Origin: Gangjinia marincola
Lineage (GTDB): Bacteria; Bacteroidota; Bacteroidia; Flavobacteriales; Flavobacteriaceae
Direction of reading: 5' to 3'
DNA: 64,000 nucleotides
NCBI RefSeq assembly: GCF_039523415.1
Contig: NZ_BAAAFG010000015.1
Span: 496,001 to 560,000 of the forward strand
Under the pieces are notes generated by a model. The model saw only the letters and a program-made list of their open reading frames with translations. It had not been told where the DNA came from and did no database searches. Positions 27,301 through 35,060 of the stretch are shown here, piece by piece (within the stretch, counting starts at the first letter, position 1; every line of letters begins with the position of its first letter). Both the position numbers and the translations under genes were made by a program.

Positions 27301-27522
27301 AATTTTCCCATTCGACTAACGAATAAATTGGGACATTTAAATAGCCTGGTGGCCTTAGATGATTTTCCACCAACAGATCAGGATATCGCGGTAAAAAATG
27401 AGCTCACCAAAAAAATCGAGGAGCAATTACACGCATTTAATGAGGTGATGACTCAAGAAGTAGCCGAGTTTAACCGCAAGTTTAATGCACTTAAGTTGAA
27501 TTATTTGATTGTAGAGGAGTAG
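24382..27522 (+). CDS. Large secreted BNR/Asp-box (VPS10/sortilin-like) repeat protein
   Basis: This 1046-residue protein has a signal peptide ending FSSAQ. It opens LEYRLIGPFRGGRSAAVTGV and contains many Asp-box repeats (for example TEDGGRSWG, SVDAGKTWTS, STDGGKSWKK, SIDSGETWTE, SKDGGKNWEN, TEDYGKSWKK), typical of a beta-propeller of the VPS10/sialidase superfamily. The C-terminal 250 residues hold a beta-sandwich-like region and a helical charged tail. Members are usually annotated as glycosyl hydrolases without proven activity; no sialidase catalytic arginine triad is visible to me. It lacks a T9SS sorting domain, so it is likely periplasmic or outer-membrane associated. Confidence 0.9.
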   Translation: MNHLRLLLFLFLLCAISFSSAQRKKSKNDQPLVPQELYSSLEYRLIGPFRGGRSAAVTGVPGEPNLFYFGAAGGGVWKTEDGGRSWGNISDGFFGGSIGAVTVAKSDPNVIYVGGGEKTLRGNVSSGYGIWKSVDAGKTWTSSGLEKSRHVPRIVVNPTDYNTVYAAVLGNIYKPTQERGVYKSTDGGKSWKKTLFVNDQAGAVDLIMDPTNPRILYASTWRAKRTPYSLSSGGEGSALWKSIDSGETWTEISLNNGFPEGTLGIIGVTVSPVDGERVWAIVEHQEKGGVYRSDDGGKTWMQTNDSRSLRQRAWYYTRIYADPQDKDVVYVVNVNYHKSKDGGKTFSSYRAPHGDHHDLWIAPEDPQRMIIGDDGGAQITYDGGETWSTYYNQPTSQFYRVTTDNHFPYRIYAAQQDNSTVRINHRSSGYSITEDDWESTAGGESAHIAVDPQNDDIVYGGSYGGFLTRVNHATGTTRAVNVWPDNPMGYGAEGMKYRFQWNFPILFSKHNPNRLYTFSQHVHVTENEGQSWEIISPDLTRNDPETLKSSGGPITQDNTGVEYYATIFAVDESPLKEGLLWVGSDDGLLHVSKDGGKNWENVTPKDAPKNLMFNSIDASDSKEGAAYVAGTLYKKGDFKPYLFKTEDYGKSWKKITNGIDPEHFTRVVREDSSHPGILYAGTETGMYISFNDGNQWEKFQLNLPVVPITDLALKNDNLIVATQGRSLWILDDLSVIHQAAKSSDRNKKMMLFTPKDSYRTKGGGGSASKTSGANHPNGVITHFYLDQYDEKKDTVSLTYLTKKGDTIKSFSNHTKEDKLTKLKDKGNTFVWNMKYDGAEEVPGMILWWANLSGSKALPGEYDVVLNVNGETQKQAFTIVADPRAEVDQGEMQKQFDFITSVNETVSKAHQSIKNIRKVNKQLSAFAEEYSQNNYAKNDEVAALVTQAKEMKEKLTKVEEALYQTKNRSRQDPLNFPIRLTNKLGHLNSLVALDDFPPTDQDIAVKNELTKKIEEQLHAFNEVMTQEVAEFNRKFNALKLNYLIVEE
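27148..27161. repeat. Stem-loop TCCGC-TTTC-GCGGA in coding DNA
   Basis: This is a perfect 5-bp inverted repeat with a TTTC loop inside the BNR-protein gene, where it encodes SAFAE. It belongs to the CCGC-4 nt-GCGG family. Confidence 0.6.
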
Positions 27523-27692
27523 TTTACTGTCAAGTTTAAATCAATAAAATTTTACGAAAAAGTAGTAGATGAAATTGATATCTAGATCAAAAAGAACTAA
27601 AAATAAAATAAGAGAGAGTAGATATTTGATAATGAAATTTTGGGCTTATCTTTATTTTAAATTTCATCTTCAATTTTAGTAAATTGAGCATT

Positions 27693-27926
27693 ATGGATAA
27701 TATCAAAGATAAAAAGTTGAGGATTTTGGAGAAGGTGGCAAACGTGTCTGATGAATATATCTTTGAACGAATACTATCTATTTTAGAAGAGGAGGAGTCG
27801 AATAAAGTACCCAAGGAACATTATGATATTTTACGCGAGGATCATGAAAAATATCTTAAGGGTAAATTAGAGTTGTCCTCATGGAATGATGTACAAAAAC
27901 GCATAGAGAAGAAATATGGTTTTTGA
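27693..27926 (+). CDS. Addiction-module antitoxin
   Basis: This is a 77-residue acidic, mostly helical protein (MDNIKDKKLRILEKVANVSD start, PKEHYDILREDHEKYLKG in the middle, SSWNDVQKRIEKKYGF at the end). The LL..EDHEKYLKGK-SWxxVxxRI pattern is that of flavobacterial addiction-module proteins paired with ParE-like toxins. I choose the ATG at 27693 over the upstream TTG at 27684. It overlaps the toxin gene by 11 bp. The upstream 160 bp is very AT-rich. Confidence 0.85.
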   Translation: MDNIKDKKLRILEKVANVSDEYIFERILSILEEEESNKVPKEHYDILREDHEKYLKGKLELSSWNDVQKRIEKKYGF

Positions 27927-28206
27927 AATCTCGCTTACTCCAAGAGCAGAGGAAGAGATAAATGATGCAATCGATTGGTATGAAGGGAAAAAGATAGGTT
28001 TAGGAGCAGATTTCTATCATGAGTTGGTAACCGAATTTAATTATATTAGGACTTACCCGATGCATTGTCCTGTAAAAAGAGATAATTTTAGAGAGGCCGT
28101 TATTAATAGATTTCCATTTATAATTATGTTTCGCATTATTGAGGAGCAGCTAATTATTTATTCCGTCTTTAACACATATAGAAATCCTAAATCTAAACCA
28201 CGCTAA
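27916..28206 (+). CDS. RelE/ParE-family toxin
   Basis: This 96-residue protein has the ParE/RelE fold signature: LTPRAEEEINDAIDWYEGKK near the N-terminus, the central FREAVINRFPFIIMFRI strand pair, and YSVFNTYRNPKS at the end. ParE-type proteins poison DNA gyrase and RelE-type ones cleave mRNA; which applies here cannot be told. The gene is the second of a two-gene toxin-antitoxin unit between the BNR gene and hemJ, probably an acquired module. Confidence 0.9.
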   Translation: MVFEISLTPRAEEEINDAIDWYEGKKIGLGADFYHELVTEFNYIRTYPMHCPVKRDNFREAVINRFPFIIMFRIIEEQLIIYSVFNTYRNPKSKPR

Positions 28207-28215
28207 CCAGCTTTA

Positions 28216-28761
28216 ATGGAATATTACGCATACATTAAATCGCTCCACCTTATTTTTGTAATTACTTGGTTTGCGGGCTTATTCTACATTCCGCGATTAT
28301 TCATTTACCATATTGAAGCGCATCAACAACCTTTACCGGATCGTAAAATTCTTACAGATCAGCTTAAAATTATGACTAAGCGCTTATGGTATATCATTAC
28401 CTGGCCCTCAGCTATTTTAGCCACTGGTTTTGCGCTTTGGTTATTGTATTTGGTTCCATCTTGGCTTCAGCAGGGTTGGATGCATGTAAAGTTGGGCTTC
28501 GTCTTAGGGCTCATTATCTATCATTTAAAATGTCATCAAATTTTTAAACAATTTCAGCAAGACACCATTAAATGGACATCCTATGGGATGCGCATCTTCA
28601 ACGAGATCACTACGATTATTCTTTTTGCGGTAGTTTTTTTAGCAATTTTAAAAGATTCTTTCAATTGGATTTATGGTGTGGTTGGGATCATTGCTTTGGG
28701 GGTACTTTTAATGTCTGGAATAAAAATCTATAATGCCATTAGAAATAAATCGGCGCAATAA
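28216..28761 (+). CDS. hemJ: Protoporphyrinogen IX oxidase, HemJ type
   Basis: This 181-residue integral membrane protein has about four helices. It opens with YIKSLHLIFVITWFAGLFYIPRLF; the conserved histidine (His11) and WFAGLFY are the family hallmark, with Lys-Leu-Gly (VKLGF, near 92-96) later. HemJ oxidises protoporphyrinogen IX to protoporphyrin IX, the step between HemF and HemH that is missing from the main hem cluster, so the pathway from Glu-tRNA to haem is complete within this window. The start is at 28216, 9 bp past the toxin stop. Confidence 0.88.
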   Translation: MEYYAYIKSLHLIFVITWFAGLFYIPRLFIYHIEAHQQPLPDRKILTDQLKIMTKRLWYIITWPSAILATGFALWLLYLVPSWLQQGWMHVKLGFVLGLIIYHLKCHQIFKQFQQDTIKWTSYGMRIFNEITTIILFAVVFLAILKDSFNWIYGVVGIIALGVLLMSGIKIYNAIRNKSAQ

Positions 28762-28779
28762 TTGCAGCAAGCAGGCTCT

Positions 28780-30246
28780 ATGGGAATCTCTAATTTATCG
28801 CTTCGCAACCGCATTTTTTTTACCATGATCCTATTGGTATTGGGAGCGTCTATTTTGATTGCCGGGGTTACCATCTATCAGTATAATGAAGAAGCCTCAG
28901 ACTATCATACGGATCGTTTGGAGCGAAAAGAAGAGGCAGTAAAAGAAGAAATTGCCTATGTGCTTAGAAACACAACCTTTGAGGTGGTTGCGCGCAAACT
29001 TCCCATCATCTTTAAAGAAAAAGGAGATATTTTTAGGATTGCAGAGGTGCACAATTTACCCATCAATTTATATGACCTAGAGGGGAGCTTTCTGGTAAAA
29101 TCAAAACAATCTTTTTTTATTGATACCACCAATAAACAATTGGATCGAAAGGTGTTGGACGATCTTAAAAGTTCCTCAGATAAAAGAGTTCTTTATCGCA
29201 CAGAAAAAGCTGGCGAAACCTTTGTAACCTCGTATTCTTACGTTACTGATAATAAGTTCAAACCCTTAGCCATTCTCAATATCCCCTATGCCGAAGATGA
29301 TGACTTCATCACCCGCGAGTTAACCGAGTTTTTACAGCGCCTGGGAGAGGTGTATTTATTTATGCTTTTGGTAGCGATTTTGCTAGCGTATTTTTTGTCC
29401 AATTACATCACTAAGTCGATCAAAACCATCTCTGATAAGATCACAAAAACCCGATTAGATCAACGCAATGAAAAGATTGAAATTGCGAACGCAGGTCAAG
29501 AAATGAGTGCATTGATTACCGCTTACAACGGGATGATTGACGAATTGGAAGAGAGCGCAGTAAAACTAGCCTCTAGCGAACGCGAACAAGCCTGGCGAGA
29601 GATGGCCAAGCAGGTAGCGCATGAAATTAAGAATCCGCTTACGCCCATGCGATTAAGCGTACAAAACTTTCAGCGTAGGTTTGATCCTAAGGATCCGCAG
29701 ATTGATGAAAAGGTCGATGATTTCTCTAAAACCTTGATTCAGCAGATCGATACGATGAGTAATATTGCTTCAGCTTTTTCAAATTTTGCAAAAATGCCTG
29801 CACAGCAAAAAGAGGAACTCAATGTGACAGAAATCACCCGATTGGCGCTGGATATTTTTGATGAGGACTACATCCATTTTTCCGCAGAAAAAGAAGAAAT
29901 CAAGGCCGTTTTTGATCGCACGCAGTTGATCAGAGTAGTCACTAATTTGGTTAAAAATGCTAAACAAGCTATTACTCAGACTGATTATCCCAGTATATAT
30001 GTTTCGGTTACCACAAAAGGAGACAAGGTGCATATCGATGTCGCAGATAATGGAGCCGGAATTACTGAGGAGAATAAACCTAAAATTTTTGAGCCTAAAT
30101 TTACAACCAAATCCAGCGGGATGGGATTAGGGCTTGCCATGGTAAAAAACATTGTAGAGACCTATAACGGCACCATCACATTTACCTCTCAAGAAGGTAA
30201 AGGAACAACATTTACGGTGTGCTTTCCTATCATTTCAGACGAGTAA
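28780..30246 (+). CDS. Sensor histidine kinase (NtrY-like, HAMP-HisKA-HATPase)
   Basis: This membrane kinase of about 488 residues has a first helix (about 8-30), an extracytoplasmic sensor region (about 31-180), a second helix (about 190-212), a HAMP domain, HisKA with the phospho-acceptor His in KQVAHEIKNPLTPMRLSVQN, and an ATPase domain with VTNLVKNAKQAI, DNGAGI and SGMGLGLAMVKNI. I choose the ATG at 28780; the TTG at 28762 directly abuts the hemJ stop and lacks support. No response regulator is next to it. The signal is unknown. Confidence 0.93.
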   Translation: MGISNLSLRNRIFFTMILLVLGASILIAGVTIYQYNEEASDYHTDRLERKEEAVKEEIAYVLRNTTFEVVARKLPIIFKEKGDIFRIAEVHNLPINLYDLEGSFLVKSKQSFFIDTTNKQLDRKVLDDLKSSSDKRVLYRTEKAGETFVTSYSYVTDNKFKPLAILNIPYAEDDDFITRELTEFLQRLGEVYLFMLLVAILLAYFLSNYITKSIKTISDKITKTRLDQRNEKIEIANAGQEMSALITAYNGMIDELEESAVKLASSEREQAWREMAKQVAHEIKNPLTPMRLSVQNFQRRFDPKDPQIDEKVDDFSKTLIQQIDTMSNIASAFSNFAKMPAQQKEELNVTEITRLALDIFDEDYIHFSAEKEEIKAVFDRTQLIRVVTNLVKNAKQAITQTDYPSIYVSVTTKGDKVHIDVADNGAGITEENKPKIFEPKFTTKSSGMGLGLAMVKNIVETYNGTITFTSQEGKGTTFTVCFPIISDE

Positions 30247-30303
30247 GCGAAAGCAAATGAGAAAAAAAACACATAAAATGAACAAAGACTAAAATATAAC
30301 ATA

Positions 30304-31086
30304 ATGAATTATACTAACCTACTTACCTCTACCAAAGGCGCAATCCATTACATCACTATCAATCGCCCTTCAAAACTTAATGCACTTAACAAAGAGACCA
30401 TCCAAGAATTGCATACCGCTTTCGCGGAAGCTGAAAGAGAGCGCATCATAAAAGCAATTATCCTAACCGGAAGCGGAGAAAAAGCCTTCGTTGCCGGTGC
30501 AGACATTAGCGAGTTTGCCGATTTTGAAGTAGCCGAAGGAAAGAAACTAGCCGCAAAAGGACAGGAACTTTTATTTGATTTCGTAGAGCAACTCTCAACT
30601 CCGGTAATTGCAGCTATCAATGGATTTGCATTAGGCGGCGGACTAGAACTCGCCATGGCGTGCCATATTAGAATTGCTAGTGATAACGCAAAAATGGGCC
30701 TGCCAGAAGTTTCTTTGGGAGTAATTCCCGGTTACGGCGGCACTCAACGTTTACCGCAGTTGGTGGGCAAAGGCAGAGCCTTTGAAATGATCATGACCGC
30801 AGGCATGATTAATACAGAACAAGCACTTCATTATGGATTGGTCAATCATGTCACCACAGCTGAAGAATTAATCCCTCTGGCTGAAAAAATCGCTTCTAAA
30901 ATCATCAAAAATTCTCCGGTCGCCATAAGCGCAGCCATTAAAGCGGTTAATGCAGGATTTAAAGACGGAGTCAACGGTTATCAAGCTGAAATAGATGCTT
31001 TTGGCGAAAGCTTTGGTACAGCAGATTTTACGGAAGGAACCAACGCCTTTTTAGAAAAGAGGAAAGCAGATTTCCCGGGAGAGTAA
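30304..31086 (+). CDS. Enoyl-CoA hydratase/isomerase family protein
   Basis: This 260-residue crotonase-fold enzyme hydrates 2-enoyl-CoA in fatty-acid beta-oxidation or a related pathway. The oxyanion-hole segments are AFVAGADISEF (about 61-71) and NGFALGGGLELAMACHIRIA (about 101-120). The two catalytic acidic positions, GGGLELA (Glu near 111) and GLPEVSLGVIPGYGGTQRL (Glu near 134), are present, favouring true hydratase activity. It stands alone. A CCGC-TTTC-GCGG stem-loop lies inside the gene at 30416-30427. Confidence 0.95.
   Translation: MNYTNLLTSTKGAIHYITINRPSKLNALNKETIQELHTAFAEAERERIIKAIILTGSGEKAFVAGADISEFADFEVAEGKKLAAKGQELLFDFVEQLSTPVIAAINGFALGGGLELAMACHIRIASDNAKMGLPEVSLGVIPGYGGTQRLPQLVGKGRAFEMIMTAGMINTEQALHYGLVNHVTTAEELIPLAEKIASKIIKNSPVAISAAIKAVNAGFKDGVNGYQAEIDAFGESFGTADFTEGTNAFLEKRKADFPGE
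30416..30427. repeat. Stem-loop CCGC-TTTC-GCGG in coding DNA
   Basis: Perfect 4-bp arms with a TTTC loop, encoding TAFAE in the enoyl-CoA hydratase. It is in the same codon phase as the 27148 copy. Confidence 0.55.
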
Positions 31087-31250
31087 TTTTGAGGCATTAG
31101 TCTTTGAGGGATCAGGAATTAGGCAATTGCGATGAGTTTGTGAGTGGTGAGTTGATGAGTGATAAGTCAAAAAGTTTAGAAGCTGAAATTTATTCGTGCA
31201 TTCGTGGTGTTGATAACTAAGAAAAATAATTATTAAATGGAATAATTACA

Positions 31251-31258
31251 TAAATTTG
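31251..31258 (+). promoter_or_regulatory. Candidate -7 box for the radical SAM gene
   Basis: TAAATTTG fits TAnnTTTG and lies 15 bp before the ATG at 31274. The preceding 31087-31250 interval shows degenerate GTGAG/GATGAG-rich repeats and no ORF. Confidence 0.45.
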
Positions 31259-31273
31259 TAATAAATCCATTAA

Positions 31274-32344
31274 ATGAATACCGAATACAAAAAAGGAAGA
31301 GGAGCACAAGAACGAGAAGCCAATCATTTTTTGGAATATTCTCATGAATTGCGAGATGATTTTTTGAATCATTGTACAACAGTCAATGAGGAGCCTCAAT
31401 CCACCAAAACACACTATATTTCTACCTTCCCTAAAACTATTGTAAATAAAGTGACTAGTCCAGATGTTGGGATGATGTATAGCATGAATCCCTATCAGGG
31501 CTGTGAGCATGGGTGTGTCTATTGCTACGCTAGAAATAGCCATGAATACTGGGGATATGGTCCCGGACTCGATTTTGAGCAGAAAATTTTAGTAAAGAAA
31601 AATGCCGCCGAGTTACTTGAGAAAAAACTCCGCAGTAAATCCTGGAAAGCCGAAACTATTGTTATGTCCGGTAATACGGACTGCTATCAACCCGCCGAAA
31701 AGAAATTTGAGATTACAAGAGAGTGTTTAAAACTGTTTTTAAAATACAAACATCCTGTTGCCATCATCACTAAAAACGCCTTGATTCAGCGGGATTTGGA
31801 TTTATTAAAAGAACTACAGAAAGATAATTTGATTGCAGTAAATATTTCGGTGACTTCGCTATCAGAAGAAACCAGACGATTATTAGAACCCAGAACGGTA
31901 TCCATTAAAAAACGGCTTCAAACCATAGAGGTCTTAAGTAACGCAGGAATTCCAGTTAACGCCATGTTGGCACCTATCATCCCGGGAATTAACAGCCATG
32001 AAATTTTATCATTGGCAAACGCAGTTTCAAATGCAGGAGCAACCTCTATGGCGTTTACGGTAGTTCGATTAAACGGTGCGATTGGGAGAATATTTACGTC
32101 CTGGATTAAAAAAGCCTTACCAGACCGTGCTGAAAAAGTCTTACATGGAATAGAAGCTTGCCATGGCGGCACACTCAACGATAGTAGATTTGGAGTGCGT
32201 AATAGAGGTGAGGGTCACCTAGCTGATCAAATCCATCAAATATTTGCACTGGCTAAAAAAACCTATTTTAAAGATACATCACGACCAAAACTAAATAAAG
32301 AGTTGCATGTGCAATATAAAACAGGGCAGATGAGGTTGTTTTAA
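31274..32344 (+). CDS. PA0069-family radical SAM protein
   Basis: This 356-residue protein has the cluster-binding motif CEHGCVYCYAR (CxxxCxxC, about 76-86), which ligates the [4Fe-4S] cluster used to cleave S-adenosylmethionine. GMMYSMNPYQGCEHGCVYCY and VMSGNTDCYQPAEKK are typical of the PA0069/SplB-like family, and the RFGVRNRGEGH tail also fits. The reaction is not known for the family. The gene is convergent with the HD hydrolase and their 3' ends overlap by 4 bp. Confidence 0.93.
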   Translation: MNTEYKKGRGAQEREANHFLEYSHELRDDFLNHCTTVNEEPQSTKTHYISTFPKTIVNKVTSPDVGMMYSMNPYQGCEHGCVYCYARNSHEYWGYGPGLDFEQKILVKKNAAELLEKKLRSKSWKAETIVMSGNTDCYQPAEKKFEITRECLKLFLKYKHPVAIITKNALIQRDLDLLKELQKDNLIAVNISVTSLSEETRRLLEPRTVSIKKRLQTIEVLSNAGIPVNAMLAPIIPGINSHEILSLANAVSNAGATSMAFTVVRLNGAIGRIFTSWIKKALPDRAEKVLHGIEACHGGTLNDSRFGVRNRGEGHLADQIHQIFALAKKTYFKDTSRPKLNKELHVQYKTGQMRLF

Positions 32345-33006
32345 CGCTCTCCATTCCATTCTCTATAAAACTGCTCCAAATACATTTCCATAAAGTCGTG
32401 ACGTTCTTCGGCAAGTTTTTTTCCTGTGGCCGTGTTCATTTTATCTTTAAGGAGTAACAACTTCTCGTAGAAATGATTGATGGTATGCGATTTGGCTTTT
32501 TTATATTCAGTTTTGGTGAGGTTGAGATTGGGTTTTATGGATGGATCGTATAGCGGTCGGTTCTTAAAGCCGCCATAGTTAAAGCAACGTGCAATTCCAA
32601 TGGCCCCAATAGCATCTAACCGATCTGCATCTTGAACTACCTCAAGTTCAGTGGAGGTAAATTTTTCTCCACGCTCATCCAAGCTATTTTTAAACGAGAT
32701 GTACTTGATGATGTTGATCACGTGATCCGTCGTAGTAGGATCGACCTTCTGAGACTCTAAAAACTCTTGAGCTACTTTTGGCCCTATGCTCTCATCACCA
32801 TCGTAAAACTTAGCATCAGCGATATCGTGGAGTAATGTACCCAGTGCGACGATTTCTAGATTGACCTCTTCGGTCTTAGCAATGTGCATCGCAGTATTAT
32901 ACACCCGTTCAATGTGAAACCAGTCGTGTCCACCTTCAGTGTTTTTGAGTGTCTTCTTTACAAAGCTGATCGTATTTTTAATAAGAGTTTGATCTATAAC
33001 GCTCAT
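32341..33006 (-). CDS. HD-domain phosphohydrolase
   Basis: This 221-residue protein contains the HD-domain metal ligands: GGHDWFHIERVYNTA (His about 25), TLLHDIADAKF (His-Asp about 59-60) and VVQDADRLDAIGAIGI (Asp about 130). This set resembles small YedJ/YpgQ-type nucleotide phosphohydrolases. The substrate is unknown, perhaps a nucleotide. A repeat-rich 103-bp gap separates it from the desaturase. Confidence 0.93.
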   Translation of the reverse strand: MSVIDQTLIKNTISFVKKTLKNTEGGHDWFHIERVYNTAMHIAKTEEVNLEIVALGTLLHDIADAKFYDGDESIGPKVAQEFLESQKVDPTTTDHVINIIKYISFKNSLDERGEKFTSTELEVVQDADRLDAIGAIGIARCFNYGGFKNRPLYDPSIKPNLNLTKTEYKKAKSHTINHFYEKLLLLKDKMNTATGKKLAEERHDFMEMYLEQFYREWNGER

Positions 33007-33021
33007 GAACTATAGTGTTGT

Positions 33022-33046
33022 CACGCAAAGGCGCAAGGACGCAAAG
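33022..33046. repeat. ACGCAAAG tandem repeat
   Basis: Three near-copies of (A/G)CGCAA(A/G)G follow one another between two minus-strand genes; CCTCATACCTCATACC at about 33083-33098 is a second short repeat. Both look like widespread intergenic filler. Confidence 0.5.
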
Positions 33047-33109
33047 AGAAAGAGTTATAAAAAATAAAATTCTTCTCGCTCCCTCATACCTCATACCTAA
33101 CCCCTAAAT

Positions 33110-34105
33110 TTAACCCACCACGGCAGGCTGTACCCACTTAAAATGGAATACATCTTCGGGGATTTTTAAGCGATCGCTCACCCGTTGCATTCTCCCGGGA
33201 AGTTTCATGAGGTAATCGCGGGCTTTTTCAGCCTCATCGGTAAGGTCAACTATAGAGTCAATATTCCATTTTTTAATCAGGCGATCTAAAATGTCAATAT
33301 AGTCCTGTGCCGTATACACTTCAATACGTTGCGCGGCGTTAGAGAATTCTTCAAAAGCACTCCCAATTCCGCCGCCAGATTCTCTTAAAAAATGTGCCGG
33401 CATCACGATCTTTTTCTTCATCATATCGCTAAAGGCAATCATCATTTGACTAGGGTCAACCTTAAAGATTTCATCAATAAACGTACTGTAGGCATTAAAG
33501 TGACGCATCTCATCTCCAGAAATGATCTTACACATTTTGGATAGGGATTTATTCCCATAGTCTTTGGCTAATTTAGCTACGCGATTATGCGAAATATAGG
33601 TAGCCAATTCTTGAAAACTGGTATATACAAAGTTTTTGTAGGGATCTTGATCTGTACCAATATCAAAACCATCATTGATAAGGTGTTGCGTCGTGCGCTC
33701 TACCTCTCGCATATCCACCCGACCAGAGAGATATAAGTATTTATTGAGTGTATCTCCATGACGATTCTCTTCACTGGTCCAATAGCGATTCCAACGTGAC
33801 CAGGCATTACCACCATCTTGTTGATTTACACCTTCAATATCCATGATCCAAGATTCGTAGGTGGGTAATGCTTCTTCGGTTATGGTATCACCCACTAAAA
33901 CCACCCAAAAATCGTATGGAAGTTCTTTGGCCAGTTCTCTAAGTTCTTTTACCTCATCAAAGAACGTATCCGGATTTTGAGAATCAGGTAAAAAGTCGGT
34001 TGGTTGCCATACGGTATCAATGGGCATTAGAAATTGATCGATAAAACTATCGACGCGTTTTTCTAATAACTGCATTACTTCTAATCTAATATTGTCCATG
34101 GCCAT
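33110..34105 (-). CDS. Acyl-[ACP] desaturase
   Basis: This 331-residue soluble di-iron enzyme introduces a double bond into acyl-ACP. The ligands are visible in TSEENRHGDTL (EENRH, about 111-115) and SGDEMRHFNAY (DEMRH, about 193-199), with further acids earlier (KELRELAKELP region) and in between. The length fits the plant-type FAB2 family. It lies 10 bp downstream of plsC on the same strand, making a membrane-lipid pair. Confidence 0.94.
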   Translation of the reverse strand: MAMDNIRLEVMQLLEKRVDSFIDQFLMPIDTVWQPTDFLPDSQNPDTFFDEVKELRELAKELPYDFWVVLVGDTITEEALPTYESWIMDIEGVNQQDGGNAWSRWNRYWTSEENRHGDTLNKYLYLSGRVDMREVERTTQHLINDGFDIGTDQDPYKNFVYTSFQELATYISHNRVAKLAKDYGNKSLSKMCKIISGDEMRHFNAYSTFIDEIFKVDPSQMMIAFSDMMKKKIVMPAHFLRESGGGIGSAFEEFSNAAQRIEVYTAQDYIDILDRLIKKWNIDSIVDLTDEAEKARDYLMKLPGRMQRVSDRLKIPEDVFHFKWVQPAVVG

Positions 34106-34115
34106 AGCTAGTGGT

Positions 34116-34844
34116 TTAAAGGTCGTTTGTGATAATGTCTTGTAATGTTTGCACTAAATTTTCTGAGGTATCAGATGATACTAAAATGGGTTCGTGTACG
34201 GTATGTTTCAAATGTACGCCAATTCCTAATGGAAAACTTCCGTATTGGACTAATTTCCAAGAGTTTTCTATCGTAATAGGCACAATAAGCGCGCCGGGCA
34301 TGCGATCAAATAATGTTTTTAGTCCGCCTACGGCAAACTTCTTTGGTGTACCGTCTTTGCTTCGGGTACCTTCAGGAAAAATAACTACGGACCTGTTGTG
34401 TTCATTGAGGTATTTGGTGAGTCCTAGGATCGCACTAATGGACTGGCGACGGTCTTTGCGGTCAATTAATACGGATCCCCCATGGCGCAGGTTATACGAA
34501 ATACTGGGGATGCCACGACCCAACTCTTTCTTGCTAATAAATTTAGGGTGTAGTCTGCGTAAATGCCAAATAATCGGCGGAATGTCATAAGTTGATTGAT
34601 GATTAGATACGATAATACAGGGCTGGTCTAATTTTATATTGTGAGGATTGTGAAATGTTATTCGTGTGCCCAGAATATTCAAGCAGCGCAGTAACATAAA
34701 ATTCAAATAGTCCACACTTTTCTTATGGGCTTGATACCCAAAAGCGTTGAAACAAATCCACTGGATAGGATGAAATACACACAGGGTAATTCCAAAAACG
34801 ATATAATAAACGACCGATAAGGGGTACGAAAGTATTTTTTTCAT
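34116..34844 (-). CDS. plsC: 1-acyl-sn-glycerol-3-phosphate acyltransferase
   Basis: This 242-residue membrane-associated acyltransferase adds the second acyl chain in phosphatidic acid synthesis. The catalytic motif HQSTYD (HX4D) is in VSNHQSTYDIPPI (about 80-92), and the substrate motif FPEGTRSKDGTPKKF is at about 154-168, with PITIENSW further on. An N-terminal hydrophobic helix (1-28) anchors it. It is followed by the desaturase gene, consistent with joint control of phospholipid composition. Confidence 0.93.
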   Translation of the reverse strand: MKKILSYPLSVVYYIVFGITLCVFHPIQWICFNAFGYQAHKKSVDYLNFMLLRCLNILGTRITFHNPHNIKLDQPCIIVSNHQSTYDIPPIIWHLRRLHPKFISKKELGRGIPSISYNLRHGGSVLIDRKDRRQSISAILGLTKYLNEHNRSVVIFPEGTRSKDGTPKKFAVGGLKTLFDRMPGALIVPITIENSWKLVQYGSFPLGIGVHLKHTVHEPILVSSDTSENLVQTLQDIITNDL

Positions 34845-34871
34845 CGATTGTACTTAAGACGCGACTAAAAT

Positions 34872-35051
34872 ATGCATAAAACTCAAGTTATGATATCAAT
34901 CTCAGTATTTATAGCCCTGATTGCAGCGGCATCCTTTTTTGTGGTGGATGAGCCTGCCGAATTCAGCACAAAGAAGATACAGCGAAAAGCAGGAAATAGC
35001 TCCAAAAAAAAAGACCCTACGCTAAGCAGAGTCTTTTTACACGTAAATTAA
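34872..35051 (+). CDS. Possible small membrane protein
   Basis: A 59-codon ORF divergent from plsC has a hydrophobic helix (VMISISVFIALIAAASFFVV) then a charged tail. Its last codons run through the terminator-like hairpin at 35008-35038, and it ends 9 bp before the stop of the convergent bacilliredoxin gene. This is awkward for a real gene. I recognise no family. Confidence 0.3.
   Translation: MHKTQVMISISVFIALIAAASFFVVDEPAEFSTKKIQRKAGNSSKKKDPTLSRVFLHVN
35008..35038. terminator. Terminator hairpin after the bacilliredoxin gene
   Basis: AAAAAGAC and GTCTTTTT pair around a 15-nt loop, with an A-run on the left (U-run on the minus strand). It suits termination of the minus-strand gene that ends at 35061. 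Confidence 0.65.
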
Positions 35052-35060
35052 ACAGCCGTT

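Noticed and set aside
34872..35051. Confident small membrane-protein gene
   Set aside because: The frame runs through a terminator hairpin and has no recognised family, so it is listed only as possible.
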